A DNA stretch of 64,000 nucleotides, taken from Sclerotinia nivalis. Lineage: Eukaryota > Ascomycota > Leotiomycetes > Helotiales > Sclerotiniaceae. Below are positions 23,247-35,229 of this stretch, one piece after another. How positions within the stretch are numbered: the stretch's first letter is position 1; every line of letters begins with the position of its first letter. A program made the position numbers and the translations under genes. The DNA lies in contig JAPEIS010000004.1 of assembly GCA_029531795.1 (NCBI GenBank), positions 2,418,001-2,482,000 of the forward strand. The letters are read 5' to 3'. The notes beneath the pieces are model-generated. The model made no database searches, was not told the DNA's origin, and saw only the letters and a program-made list of their open reading frames with translations.

Positions 23247-24676
23247 ATGCGATTTACTCATTTATTTTTACAATTCATATAATCAATTTGTCTTCGTTGC
23301 GTTAAGTGTATAACCAATTACAATAGCAGAAAAGTTCTATCAAATGAGGAGGTAATCAGTAAGGAATGTTTCTTTTCTAAAGGAGTCGATTTATCATGTA
23401 CCGAATGTATTCGAAAGAAGAAAACTTGTAATGTATTACTAGAAGTATTTCATTTTGTTATAAATCGAATGTTGCGGTTACATTGCGAATAGGAAATGGC
23501 TTTAGCAGGTTCTCCAGAAGAAACAGCAGTTCGAAGAAGTTTAAATGATTATTAGTTTAATTTTACTCGAAGAATGGAAGCTTTTTTTCGCAAACAAAAG
23601 AAGCATGGTTTAAAGCGAGAATTTTGGGATACAAAAGAGGCTGTATTAGTGTTGAATGTACAAATGGAGAAAGGGGTGAAGTTGCTCGAGATTGATATGG
23701 ATTTGTTTCGATATTTCGTTGGTATACTTATAATATTTATAAATGCTTTTGACTAATTTTCCACTAACTAGAGCAAAATTCTGTGGATAAATTGGCAAAT
23801 GAGACCAAATCGGAGGATACCTTTAGTGAGGAGGATAGTTCTGATGTTGTTTCTACTCAATCCAAATCGTCGAAATCCTTTCGTACTCTGGCAAAACGAG
23901 CAAGTCGCAAAAGTGCTAAAGGTAAAACAAAAGGTATACAGAATATTGACGATCGTGTAGTGAAGGAGGAGTGGATAACTTTACCTTTTATTTTTAAAAC
24001 AAAGAAAATTGGAGAAGTTCGCAAATTGGTTCTCGCAAAGAGAAAGATATCGGAATTTGTTGAACCTTTCGACAATGATGATGAAGACATTGAACCGACT
24101 AGCAACGGAAAATCTTCGGTTTCTAAAAAGTTCAAGAAGGAGAAGATTAAAACTTTTGTTGTAGTTAATATACCTTCTTCGTTTTCAAAAAGCTTTGGTA
24201 TATTGAGTACTATTCCGGAATCAAGTGTAATACTATCGGCGAAGCGTCAAGAAGTATCTATTCCTTTGACAAAATCAAGTATACCAATAATAGGCAAGGA
24301 AGCAATTGGGGATGGGGATTTGTTAAATTTTTCTAGCTCTGATACTATGAGTAATATCCCAGATGAGCACGATTCATATGAAAGGGCTTTTGTTTCCAAA
24401 CAATGAATATAATGAATCTTTATTGATCGATGATTAATCGTTAACGAACTTGTCGGACCAAGATTTCGAACCTTAGACAGCTTTCTTTTTGGTATACAGA
24501 TATCACAGGTTACATATTGTAATCCTGTCGTTGAGGAGCGTATCAGATGTATATTTCATCAATCGGTTGAGTTAGATACTGATGAAAATTCTGATAATAT
24601 TGGGGAGGATGGTTTGTTGAAGATAGAGGTAAGGGAGCGGAGGAAGTGTGAACGCTATATGGTAAAGGAAAATTAA
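23247..24676 (+). pseudogene. Antisense accessory gene of Gypsy A, cysteine-cluster protein
   Basis: It is encoded opposite to the retrotransposon, between its chromodomain and 3' LTR. Exon 1 runs 23247-23721; an intron 23722-23771 (GTATAC..GACTAATTTT..ACTAG) joins in frame to exon 2 at 23772-24406, giving 369 codons. Only three internal stops (at codon 11, near codon 80 and near codon 99) occur, each a CAA/CAG-to-stop RIP change. The N-terminus is Cys-rich: CLRCVKC, then ECFFSKGVDLSC leading into CTECIRKKKTC (CX2CX6C with a basic loop, like half a Zn2Cys6 cluster). The C-terminal half is acidic, Ser- and Lys-rich. Coding sense continues in a shifted frame to 24676 (CNPVVEERIRC..). Function unknown; DNA or RNA binding is a guess. 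Confidence 0.7.
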
Positions 24677-24744
24677 TGTATTAGAAAGGTTTTCAAAACA
24701 ATAGGTAAAGTAAGTGAGCGTTTTTGCGGTATGCTTCAATCGTA

Positions 24745-27700
24745 TTACTTCTTAGTTCTTTGCCTTCGTTGTATAGGTGATATATTTTCCTTTTCATAGT
24801 TTTCCAATTGTCTTTTGATATGCATTAAATTTCGTGAAGCTTCCCAAGTATCTTTTGCTGGTTGATAGTCTTTCCATTGTACTAAATATTGCATTCCTCG
24901 TTCTTTTTTCCTATGTGCTAATATCTTTTCAACTTCATATTCCATATATCTATCAATTTCTTTAGGAGGCGGAGAATCAGTGATACTATTATATTGATAC
25001 TATAGTTTTAGTAAAGAAATATAAAAGATGTTATATATTTTGTATAATGATAAAAGCACTAGTTTATATATTTATTTATTGTTTATAATATTGGTGATAA
25101 TAAAGGGGTCTATAAAACAATCGGAAAATTTCTTTTTGGGTCGTAATTGTTTAATGTTTTTAGTATTGAGTATAACTTTATCGTCGATATAAAATCGCTG
25201 GGGTAGATTTTTCTTATTATTCTTTGATTTCCTTTTTGTAGATTTTTCCCAAATCTTTGCTAATTTTGCTTTTTCTTGATTCAACGATTCAATATGTTCT
25301 TTTGCAGCGGGTACCTTCCCTTCAGTATCGGCGTTCTCGCCGATATAGTTGAAAGTAGGTAGATATCCATACATTGCTTTGAAAGATGCTTCTCCAATTG
25401 TATTGTACCATGTTGTATTATATATGAATTCTGTTAGGGGTAGTAGTGTAATCCAATTATCCTGTCTTCAATTTGTATAACAAATAATATAATGAATTAG
25501 ATTTTGATTTTGATGTTCTATTTGATTATCGGTTTGTGAATGAAATGCAATGGATAATTTGCAGCGAATTCTTAAATAAAATATTAAACTGTTCCAAAAT
25601 TTATTTGCAAATTGTAATCCTCTATCAGATATTATCCCTTCCGGTGTACCGAAGTCTTTAAAAATATATCGAAATAGAATTTTTGTTAGTTTTAATAAAA
25701 TTATTGTTTTATTAACTGGAATGTATCGAATGAGTTTTGTATATCTATCGACAATTATAAGTATAGTATTGTATATATATTTATCTACTTTAGAAGGGAG
25801 TAAATCTGTAACAAAATCTATTGTTATTTCTTTTCAAAAACCTAAAGGAAATGGTAGGGTTTGTAACTCACTGTGAGATCGATGCTGTTTCACAGTTGTT
25901 CGTTGATAGATAGTATATATCCATATATACCTTTTTACATTTTTCATTATACTATATCAAAAATACTTGCTTTTCAAGATTTCTCATATTTTCTTAACAC
26001 TCCAATAACCCTTTATAGGATTATCGTAATGGATCTGTAAGATTTCTGCTTTTATAGTATTATCTAACGATACGAAGATACGTCTATTATACTTAAGCAA
26101 ATTATCGATATCGATTTGCCAAAGTGCAGTATCTTTAGCAGAACCATTTCTAAACTTTAGATACTCTTTATTCTTTATAAAATCGTTATTCTTCTGAAAC
26201 TACAACAAAGTATTTCTCATTGACTTAGATATAGATTTGAATGCTGTTTCGTCAATTGTCAATACACAAGCCAACCGACATGGTAGCGATTGTTTGTAAC
26301 CAATCATCACCAATGACCTTTCTGAGTCACGAAAGGGCAAACTATACTTATCTCTTTGAAAAAAGCCTATTATATTTCTTAGGGATTCTGTTTCCATTAT
26401 AAACAGATAAAAAAGTGTAGTAATAACTGTAGTATTCTTTAATTTGTTTTATAATATAAACAGTATTTCATTAATTCCATTTACATCTTCGGTATAGTCG
26501 GGTCTTCTTGATGAACTATCAATGGGATTCAATTTTCCGGATCTATATATGATTATGAAATCGTAAACAGTTAAAATTTCAGTTTATTGTATTTGTTGTT
26601 TATTAAGTTGCTTTGTTTTCATGAAATATTGAAGACTATTGTGATCCGTTTTGATTATAATTGTATACTGATTATTTGTAATATAATGCTGCTATTGAAC
26701 AAAAGCTGTATAAATAGTTAAAAGTTCTTGATTATGTGTAAAATATCTTTGTTCAATTGAAATGAGTTTTCTTGAATAAAAGGCAACGGGATATTATCGG
26801 GAAACAGTAGGATCATTTAGATCGTCAAAAAATAATTGAGAAAGTATGTATCCTAAAGTAAATCTAGAAGCATTTGTTTCAAGTAAGATTCGAAGGACTG
26901 GTTTAAAATGTTTGAGTATTGGTATAGTAATGAATGTCTTCTTTAGATTATCAAAAGCTTTCTGAGTTTCCTTAATCTATTTAAATTCTAATACAGTTTT
27001 TCCTTTTTTGATGTCTTTTAATAAATTAGTTAAATTATAAACTATTCGTGAATATCCGACGATAAATCGACAGTAGAAGTTTACAAAGTCTAGGAAAACT
27101 TGGACATCACAAAGCGATTTTGGTTCAGACCATTCTGTAATTGTCTGAATTCGGTTTGGTTCTATAATGATACCTTTTCCTGATACAATAAAGCCTAAAA
27201 ATTCGATTTTATGTGTATAAAATATATATTTCTTCAATTTTGTATAAAATTTATATTCAATCAATTTAACAAGAACTTTACGAACGTCGGCGGTATGTGT
27301 TTTTTTGTCTTTAGAATAAATGAGAATATCGTTTAAATATATAATACAAATGTTATCTATAAGACCAATGAGTGTTTGATTAATATAAGTTTGAAAAGTT
27401 GCAGGAGCATTCGTTAAACCAAAAGGTATGACTAGATACTCAAATTGGCCATATCGAGTGCGGAAAGCCGTCTTCCATTTATCGCCTTCCCGTATACGTA
27501 TTCGATGGTAAGTATCTTTCAAATCGAGTTTTGTGAAAAAGACCCCTTGTCTTAAGCAATCTAAAGATTTGCTAATTAAAGGTAAAGGCGTACGATCATT
27601 TTTTTGTAATTTTATTAAGGCCACGATAATCAATATATAATCAATAACTATTATCTTTCTTTGGTACAAACATAATTGGCGTATCAGCAAAGTTAATGGA

Positions 27701-28600
27701 ACGGTGGATCCAATCTTTCTTTTGATATTCGTCAAGGTATTATCGTAGAACAGTTAATTCTTGTTCTGATAAAGCATATATTGGTCCCTAAAGTGAAGTA
27801 GTTTCAGGTTCGAGATCAATGCGATGTTCCATTGGGTGATAATCGAGAAGCAAATTGCTCTCATTTTCAGAAAAAGCCTGTTCATATTCTTTGTATTCGG
27901 AAGGTATTTTTAAAGGTGTTAATATTAAGATTTTTCGGTTTTTGGATGAAAATCGTATAATAGAATTGGTTTCAGGTAGAAATACACAAATTGTAATTCC
28001 AGCTTTCATATCTCGATATAATTCTTTTGCTGTTATCATTTCCATATCATACAATACAGGATGAAAGCGGAAAATAGTTAATCTCCAATTAATATTTGGA
28101 TTCACAATTTGAAGCCATAGCAGCCCTAAAATAGCATCGATTTCGGGTAGATCCAAAATAGTGACAGTAAATTGATAAATATGAGTTCTTTTTTTTTTGG
28201 AATTGTTTAATATTTCGATAATAAATTGATGATCACTATATAAGGGTATACTCATTTCGCTAACAGATACTAATGGAATACCTTTTCTAGGATTAGGAAT
28301 CCAATCCTATTCAATATATTTGCTTTGTTGAATAATATTAGTTTGCGCATCAGAATCGATAAGACAGCGGAGTTTTATCGGAATATTATTAATTTGAAAA
28401 GTTGCTTCAATAATTAAGATAATACGTTTCTTTTGTTGAGGATCCAGAATCATCGGAACGGTTAAAATTACTGCTGGATTTGATCGTTTCCCTGATTCTT
28501 TTCCTCTTGGGAATGTGTAGGACAAATACGAAATTGATAATCTCCTTTATACCATCGGTATACAAACAGATTAATGCATCCATTTGCATAATAACCCTTT
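24745..28600 (-). pseudogene. Gypsy A pol: protease, RT, RNase H, integrase, chromodomain
   Basis: Minus-strand blocks in order: protease with LRCLIDSDAQTNII (28307-28525; the active-site D-S-G reads D-S-D); RT (26977-27735) with FFTKLDLKDTYHRIR and YLNDILIYSKD, where the catalytic YLDD has become YLND, a G->A change that kills activity; RNase H and integrase remnants (about 26950-25080); and chromodomain (24745-24945) with YEVEKIL and YLVQWKDY, aromatic-cage residues intact. The pol of chromodomain Gypsy elements reverse-transcribes and integrates, the chromodomain steering toward heterochromatin. Frames are broken by many RIP stops. Confidence 0.9.
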
Positions 28601-29756
28601 TGTTAACAATGGAAACAAATCAAATCCTTTTATCTATAATCGTTTTTCTGATTTTCTTTATTGGGTTTTTCCTTTGAAGGAGATTTAGAACGCTATTACG
28701 ATTGTATATCGATCGCTGATGATATATTATTTTGCTGTTTAGATGATTCATTTTGAGAACGATTAAAGGATGAATTTGATAATATAACTGTATTATCTTA
28801 TCTTTAACTACAAGGCGAATCGTTTGTGTTTTGTGAGCGATACATTTTATCCATATTCTCGAAACGATATGCTTGCTTGATTAAATCGTTTCGACTTTCA
28901 GACTACTGAATAGATTCTGAAATTCGTTTAGCAATATAGAAAAGTAAATCTGATAAAAGTCGTTCTTTACAGACATTGTCCGCTTTAGATTCGATTTCCT
29001 TCTCCAGACTATCGAGATATACTACAAAACTGTTCACACTTTGATTAGATTGTTGTTTAACATTGATGATTTATTATATAACATATCGTTATCGATTACC
29101 TTTATCTAATATCGCATCGTACATATATTCTTTGAATTCTTTTCAAAACATATTAGAATTCATTGTAAAAGCTTCATATCGACACCAAACCGCAAATGAT
29201 TATTATTGAAAGTATTGAATAACATGATCTATCTTCTTTTGATCAATTGGGAAATAATACCCATCATCATTTCGAAACATAAGTTCAACCTGGAAAAAGA
29301 AATCCTTTGCTTCTCCAATATTAAGATCTTTATAAGATAACAGCTTTTGAAGTTTTGGAGGTTTCCCTGGAGAAGCATGAATAGGATTAGATGTCGCCCC
29401 TATTCCTCTAACGATCGCTGATGGTAAATTAGATACCCTTTTCTGTATAAGACAAACAAAAATCTCTTCAATTTCTTGTTGATTTGTTTACTTGAAAACA
29501 TCGAACTCTTCTTGTATGTTTTCAAGTCTTTACATCAGATCTAATTCCAATTGTATAATAAATTGACGATTAGGTATAGGCATCTCGTCTTCGATCCCAC
29601 TAAAGATCCTAGAAACATTATTTCGATTTTGAGAAGTATTTGAATTAGTCGGACGATTTGGAGTATTTCTTATTCCAACCATTGCTATCCAATAGAGTTC
29701 CGTTAAAATACCAATAACTAATTAACGAATTGTTCTTCAGATGAATAAAAAGAATT
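28601..29756 (-). pseudogene. Gypsy A gag region
   Basis: It lies between the 5' LTR and protease on the minus strand. There are only short broken frames, with Gln/Asn-rich capsid-like sequence, so assignment rests mainly on position. The ORF start near the 5' LTR is not certain. Confidence 0.6.
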
Positions 29757-30040
29757 GTTAAAATCATATAGGCAAAGAATCAATTAGTCGTAAAACCATA
29801 ACCAAACTTTTCATTACCCTTTCTAATCATAAATAAACTATTACTTTTAAATTCAATCAATAAAGAGATATCAGAACGCCTATAATTCGCCACCATTCCT
29901 GTCCTTTCATAAACAATACAAAGAAGCTTGTTTACTAAACATTCCAAACTGATCGATAACGTTTTTACACTGATGATTCGAAATGAGAACGCCTCCGTTT
30001 AGGTTTCTTGTTTTGACGAAACTGTTGCGTGATCGTAACA
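29757..30040 (-). repeat. Gypsy A 5' LTR
   Basis: 284 bp, TGTTAAAATCATATAG to GATCGTAACA in plus-strand reading. It is a direct repeat of 22656-22940, followed by the TSD ATATC. Confidence 0.95.
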
Positions 30041-30541
30041 ATATCAGTTTTGTATAAGATTTGAGATTGAATTTTGGATTGAAATCCAATTCGGTTTTTA
30101 GTTTTTGGATTTGTAGATTGTATAATTGATGATAAAGGAATTGCAATTTTTTGAATATAAATGGAATTCTTGAAATATTGGATTGTAGAAAGGTTTTTTA
30201 TAGGTTTAGCGATTTTAGATATAAATGTTGGTTGAAAAGTTTGTATATTAGGGCTAGGAAGATTGGTAGAAGTTTTGATAGAAGATTTGATAGATCGAGA
30301 AAGATGAAATCCATTAATAAATATATCGAAATGTTTGTTTATTGTAAAAGAGATATCAGTATATAATATAATCAAAGATTTTCGAAATCGGACAGGGAGA
30401 GTCCGAACTGTTTTGGTATTGAGATAATCATTCTATAATAAAGCGATAGAGTTAAAAATCTATTGATCTTTATTTGCTTTATTAGTAGTAGTATTAATTG
30501 TATTAATAAGGGTTTAGGAAAAGGAGAGGGTCGAAGGGGCG

Positions 30542-30843
30542 TGTTACGCCGCTACAATCCTTTATCACTAAGAAGTGATCAAGGGACTTATAGAAAGGCC
30601 GTGGTGATTTCTACTAAAGATCAAACAGGGGCTTAATGAGAATGAAGATATAACGATTGTATTGTATGGTAATTATAGTGTTTAAATTAATGATTGTTCT
30701 TGAGTACGAAGCTCTACAAATAAAGGAATCCATTCTGCTTATATAGACCTTTGTACTTGGGAGCCCTAGGAGCCTTCAAAGCTCCAATGCTCCATCATAT
30801 GATCTGATACTAACATGGTCTATGCTCGTTTGTTCCTACGACC
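30542..30843 (-). repeat. Gypsy D family LTR in minus orientation, 3' part
   Basis: It starts TGTTACGCCGC (the reverse complement of the LTR end GCGGCGTAACA) and matches 47252-47659 in reverse. It has one 35-bp unit where the 3' LTR has four. At CTACGACC (30836-30843) it is split by LINE copy c; the rest is at 43491-43577. LINE copy b abuts its left end directly. Confidence 0.88.
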
Positions 30844-31004
30844 GCCTACACCTTCACCTTCAACATTTTCGAAGAATTGAATTTTTCGAAAAACGCGTTT
30901 ATTATCGCTTTTTATTGATCAATCGATCGTTCTTATCATCTATAGGATTTAAAAACGAAACTTTTCAGCCCCGGCAGGCGCTGTACGGACGCGTTTCCGC
31001 CACC

Positions 31005-32498
31005 ATGCCTCCCACCCCCTCGACCCCCTCCCTCTCCCAAGCCCTCATTAATATAGTTAATACTGCTACTAATAGAGCAAATGAAGGTCAACAGATTTTT
31101 AGCCCCATCGCTTCGCTATGGGACGACTATCTCAATACCGAAGCAGTTCGGGCTCTCCCTGTTCGACTTCGAAAACCCTTGATTGCGCTATGTACCGATA
31201 TCTCTCTTACAGCAAACAAGCACTTCGATGCGTTTATCAATGGATCTCATCCTCCTCGATCTACCAAACCTTCTACCAAAATTTCTGTCAATCCCCTTGG
31301 CCCTGATGTACAAACCTCTCAACCAGTACTCGCGCCTAAAACCGCTAAACCTATAAAAGCCCCTGCTACAGTCCAATATCTCAAGGATTCCACCTATGCT
31401 CAAAAGGCTGCGACTCCTTTACCACCAATTATACAATCTACAAACCCAAAAACTGGGAACCGAACCGGATCTCAACCCAAAACTCAATCTCAAATCTCAC
31501 ACAAAACTGATATTCGCCTTTTTGTTCGAATTGGACTCGACCATCCAGCTCGAAAAGCCGGTTCCTTCGCTGTACTTAGTGCATTGAAAGGACAATTAGG
31601 AAACGATGCTAAACTTTTGAAAGAAGTCCAAACAATAAATACTGGATTCGCACTATGTACAAACTCTCTAGCGAACTTAACAGCTTTAGAAAACCTTTCA
31701 AATATAATCGAAAAAGTATTCGAAACCTGCAAAATCGAACGACAACAATTATGGATTACCTATCGATTGAATTACATTCCACGAACCGTCACAACTCTGG
31801 GAGACTCACAACAATTGATCATCATCCCAGTCGAATCGGAAACCATACTCGACGCTATCATCGATAATACAGGACAACAAGCGATCCAAGCAATTGAATC
31901 TATACAAAGCAAAGAATCCGGATTGTATAATTCTACTTGGTTCTTGAGTTTTCCAGCTTTGCAACATACAGCCCTTCCCAAGAACCTTCGGATTCTAGGA
32001 ACTACAATTAACATTTCTCAAATCGTCTTCAAACCCAAGATAATCCAATGTACTCGATGCTTTCAATGGCACAATACTCGAGCTTGCTCTCGTCCAGAAA
32101 GATGCCGAATCTGTAGCACAACCGAACATACAGAAAAGAATCATTCAACCCGATACAATACAACCCATGCTTGCCCAGCGAGGTGCCTACATTGTGGAGG
32201 CCCCCATCCTGCAGACGATCTACATTGCCCCCTTCGTCTTACTCACAAAGGCCCCAAAAGCAAATCGGAAAAACAAGCTATTCAGAAAACCTCAAAAGAA
32301 GCTAGGGTTAGAGCTTGTGCTAATACAAAATGCTCTCGAACCCCAAAAGCCGATTCCCCTATGGAAGAACCTATTGCTCCTTCAACTCCAATCCGAACTC
32401 CTTCGATATTATCTTCATTGATACCACCCCCTTCTAATCTTTCTAATCGTTTTATAACATTAGAAGCTCCTCCTTTTCCAATTCCTTTTAATGTATAA
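31005..32498 (+). CDS. LINE ORF1, zinc-knuckle RNA-binding protein (intact)
   Basis: 497 aa with no stop, starting MPPTPSTPSLSQALINIV at an ATG in the context GCCACCATGC. Farther upstream in-frame codons lie in LINE leader and LTR sequence and are not used. The central region is globular. The C-terminal third has Cys/His knuckles: CTRCFQWHNTRAC (CX2CX3HX4C), CRICSTTEH, and CLHCGGPHPADDLHC (CX2CX3HX6C). A basic Pro/Ser-rich tail follows. ORF1 proteins coat the LINE RNA and act as nucleic-acid chaperones in the RNP. Its integrity contrasts with ORF2 and with the wrecked copies around it. Confidence 0.9.
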   Translation: MPPTPSTPSLSQALINIVNTATNRANEGQQIFSPIASLWDDYLNTEAVRALPVRLRKPLIALCTDISLTANKHFDAFINGSHPPRSTKPSTKISVNPLGPDVQTSQPVLAPKTAKPIKAPATVQYLKDSTYAQKAATPLPPIIQSTNPKTGNRTGSQPKTQSQISHKTDIRLFVRIGLDHPARKAGSFAVLSALKGQLGNDAKLLKEVQTINTGFALCTNSLANLTALENLSNIIEKVFETCKIERQQLWITYRLNYIPRTVTTLGDSQQLIIIPVESETILDAIIDNTGQQAIQAIESIQSKESGLYNSTWFLSFPALQHTALPKNLRILGTTINISQIVFKPKIIQCTRCFQWHNTRACSRPERCRICSTTEHTEKNHSTRYNTTHACPARCLHCGGPHPADDLHCPLRLTHKGPKSKSEKQAIQKTSKEARVRACANTKCSRTPKADSPMEEPIAPSTPIRTPSILSSLIPPPSNLSNRFITLEAPPFPIPFNV

Positions 32499-34795
32499 TC
32501 CTAGATTATCTTCTAAATCATTAACCATTTTACAAGCTAATGTAGCTAAAAACGCTACTTCACACGAATTAGCACTTTCCTTAGCCAATGATTCTTGTAT
32601 TGATATAATTCTGATTCAAGAACCTTATACATTCTCAGATATCTCACGCCGAATCACTAAATCTCATCCTGTTTATGAAACTTTCATACCATTCGACAAC
32701 TGGGAAACCCGGCCTCGTGTGATGTCTTATACCCGTAAAAATGCAGGTATTTGAGCTAGTCAGCTCCGGCCTGTATCCTCCCGGGATTTATTATTTTTAC
32801 AAATTCAATCTTTAACTGGTTCTATTCTTACAATCATTAATACTTATAATGCTCCTAGAGGTTGTACAAATGAGAACCAAGCAATACAAACTCTCTTTGA
32901 TTTACCTTCGAATATTTTAAATTCTACATTTCTTGCAGGGGATCTAAACCTTCATCATTCGAGATGGAATCCCTTTTGCTCTTCACATTCAAATTCTGCA
33001 GAATCTTTTACAATCTGGCTAGATACAAATTCTTTCAATCTTCTTTCTACAATCGGTGAATCTACCTACAATTTGGGCAACGTTCTCGATCTAGCTTTTC
33101 TTTCAGGATCATATACAGCCAATACAACTTCTGCACCGCATTTGGATACAACTTCCGATCATCGATCCTTATTGACAACTTTGAATTGGAATACAAGGTT
33201 TCAGGATCCGATCCAAAGATTCCGAATCAATACATTAGACAAAAAACTCTTCTCTACTTTATTAACAGAGAATCTATTGAATCTAGATCTACTAGCTTTG
33301 AACACAATTACAGATCTTGACAAATTAGCTTTAGATATCACTCAAGCTCTACAATCAGCATACACAGGATCAGCTCAAAGATCACTCGGTCGGAATACAG
33401 GCCAATTATGGTGGAACGAGGCTTGTAAAGCAGCTGTTCATAAAAATCGAATTGACAACTCATTAGAATCGAAATGGAATCTTCGAAAGGTGGTTAAGAA
33501 AGCGAAAAGAGAACTCTGGATTTCCAAACTTGATTCAGTAAAGGAAATAAAAGACGTCTTTAAAATGACAAAATGGTATCAATCAGCTGGAACATATCGA
33601 ACTCCTCCTTTAGTAGATCCTTTAGATCATTCTCTTGCTACAACAATTCAAACTAAAAGAGATCTACTCATCAATAATCTGTTAACCAATACAGCTGAAG
33701 TTAACGATATCCCATTTGATTCGCCTTCAACTTCCATTTGTTCAATTGCCTTTCCTGCTATCACAATTCAGGATATTCAAACTGCTATCCTTCGTACGGG
33801 TAATACAGCTTCAGGAATAGACGAGATCCCTACCAAGATCCTACAGTTAGTATGGCTACTGATCGAACCATATATCTTACAACTCTTTCAAAAATGCCTC
33901 GAAATAGGTCATCATCCTAAATGCTTCCGATCAGCGATTGTAGCCATCGTTCCGAAACCGAACAAATCAGATCGCACAAATCCTAGATCCTATAGACCAA
34001 TAACCCTACTTTTAGTATTAGGAAAAGGTTTCGAATGTTTAATTACAAAAAAGATATCCTGAATTACTATAATCTTCAAAATACTAACCAAACAACAATT
34101 CGGAGCACTTCCCCTGTGTTTATCAATCGATTTTTCAATTTGCTTTATATATGATTTGAAAATGGCTTTGAATTCAGATTCTAAAACTACCTTATTAACT
34201 ATGGATATCAAAGATACTTTTGATACTGTTCTCCCAGAACGTTTGGTTTGTCGATTTAGAGAACAAGAATAGCCTGATAACCTAATTCGATAAATACAAT
34301 CGTTTTTTACAAATCGATCAATTCGTATTCGACTTGATGACGAAACAGGGCCCAATACTAATATTGGATATGGTTTGCCACAAGGTTCCCCAATTTCATT
34401 TATCCTTTTTATGCTTTATATAGCTCCTTTGTTTTGATTAAACAATCCTACTCGAAGATTTGGATATGTAGACAATATTGCACTAATAACTTTTTCTTTA
34501 AATTTACAATTTAATTGTGATCAATTACAATCCGAAATACTGGAGGTTTTGGATTGGGGTAAATCTGAAGGGATCATTTTCGATTCTATGAAATCTGAAT
34601 TAATATATTTCTTCAGAGGCTCCAGGAAAGATATCGAAAGCTTTATTATTCATACAAAAAATCTTTTAATAATGGAGAAATCAAATCCATTGAAATGGTT
34701 AGAGATTTACTTCGATAGAGAATTGAGTTTCAAATTTTATATCCAAATTCTTTCAGCTAAAACTCTTACTATTGCGAACGCACTACATTCGTTTG
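32491..34795 (+). pseudogene. LINE ORF2: endonuclease and reverse transcriptase
   Basis: It begins at an ATG overlapping the ORF1 stop (ATGTATAA). The APE-type endonuclease has ILIQEPYTF, AGDLNLHHSRWNP and TSDHRSL (the SDH motif). The RT (about 33750-34560) has PKPNKSDRTNPRSYRPI and GLPQGSPIS; the YADD box reads YVDN (34465-34476). Stops at 32752 (TGA), 34060 (TGA) and later TGA/TAG/TAA codons fit Trp or Gln changed by RIP. The RNase H end follows after Gypsy B at 41555. ORF2 nicks target DNA and reverse-transcribes the LINE RNA at the nick. This copy is inactive. Confidence 0.92.
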
Positions 34796-34958
34796 TATCA
34801 CGGTGAGGGAAAAGGTATGTGTAGGTTTGATCTATTGTTGTACTACGAGGAGGAGAAGAAGATCAAGGAGATGACCTGACTATATAGAAGTGAGTGTATA
34901 TATATATACCTAAGGTATACATAATCATATATAGATGAAGGGAAATGAATCTGTAACA
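34796..34958 (-). repeat. Gypsy B 3' LTR
   Basis: 163 bp, plus-strand reading TATCACGGTGAGGG to TCTGTAACA. It pairs with 41387-41549. The hairpin arms seen in the other copy are RIP-eroded here (TATATATACC..GGTATACA). Confidence 0.95.
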
Positions 34959-35229
34959 GTACCCCCTTCTCAAAAAACCTATTTGACCCCAAATGGGCAT
35001 TAAAAAATAAAGAAAAATAAAGAAAAAATATAGATCTCTTTTCTTAATTAGATCCCTGAACAAAAAAAAAATATATAATATCCCTTAATAATATTATATC
35101 TCTTATTATTATAATACATAATATATCTTTAGACAAAACGAACAATCTTAATATGAGTAGATCTTCGTAAAATAAATGTAACAATTGCGCTATATAACTC
35201 CAATTGCAAATTCTATAGTTCCGATTGTA

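Larger units (their letters stand above)
22656..30040 (-). mobile_element. Gypsy A, chromodomain (Ty3/Gypsy) retrotransposon
   Basis: 7385 bp with LTRs 22656-22940 and 29757-30040 and the 5-bp TSD ATATC (22651-22655 and 30041-30045). The LINE ORF1 sequence rejoins exactly across it (GATAT in copy c near 31510). On the minus strand the order is gag, protease, RT, RNase H, integrase, chromodomain, then an antisense accessory gene, then the 3' LTR. The polypurine tract GAAAGAAAGGCTC abuts the 3' LTR. Confidence 0.95.
17448..30541 (-). mobile_element. LINE copy b (minus strand), interrupted by Gypsy A
   Basis: On the minus strand it carries ORF1 (from 30541 down, resuming at 22650) and ORF2 with endonuclease, RT and RNase H remnants; for example IRIRWIPKHLDIPGNKAAD near 18400 is the RNase H tail. 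It is collinear with LINE copy c (30844-43490). In the aligned stretch near 22560-22655 all differences are C->T/G->A. It lacks about the first 170 bp present in copy c, including the ORF1 start. Poly(T) at 17757-17781 is the A-tract of the 3' UTR. Confidence 0.9.

Noticed and set aside
23783..24406. The antisense ORF in Gypsy A as a mere shadow of pol
   Set aside because: It lies outside the pol domains (3' of the chromodomain), and continues through a plausible intron into an upstream Cys-rich exon in frame.
30822..31004. An N-terminal extension of LINE ORF1
   Set aside because: The in-frame extension lies in D LTR and LINE leader sequence; the ATG at 31005 has an ideal context and starts the ORF1-like protein.
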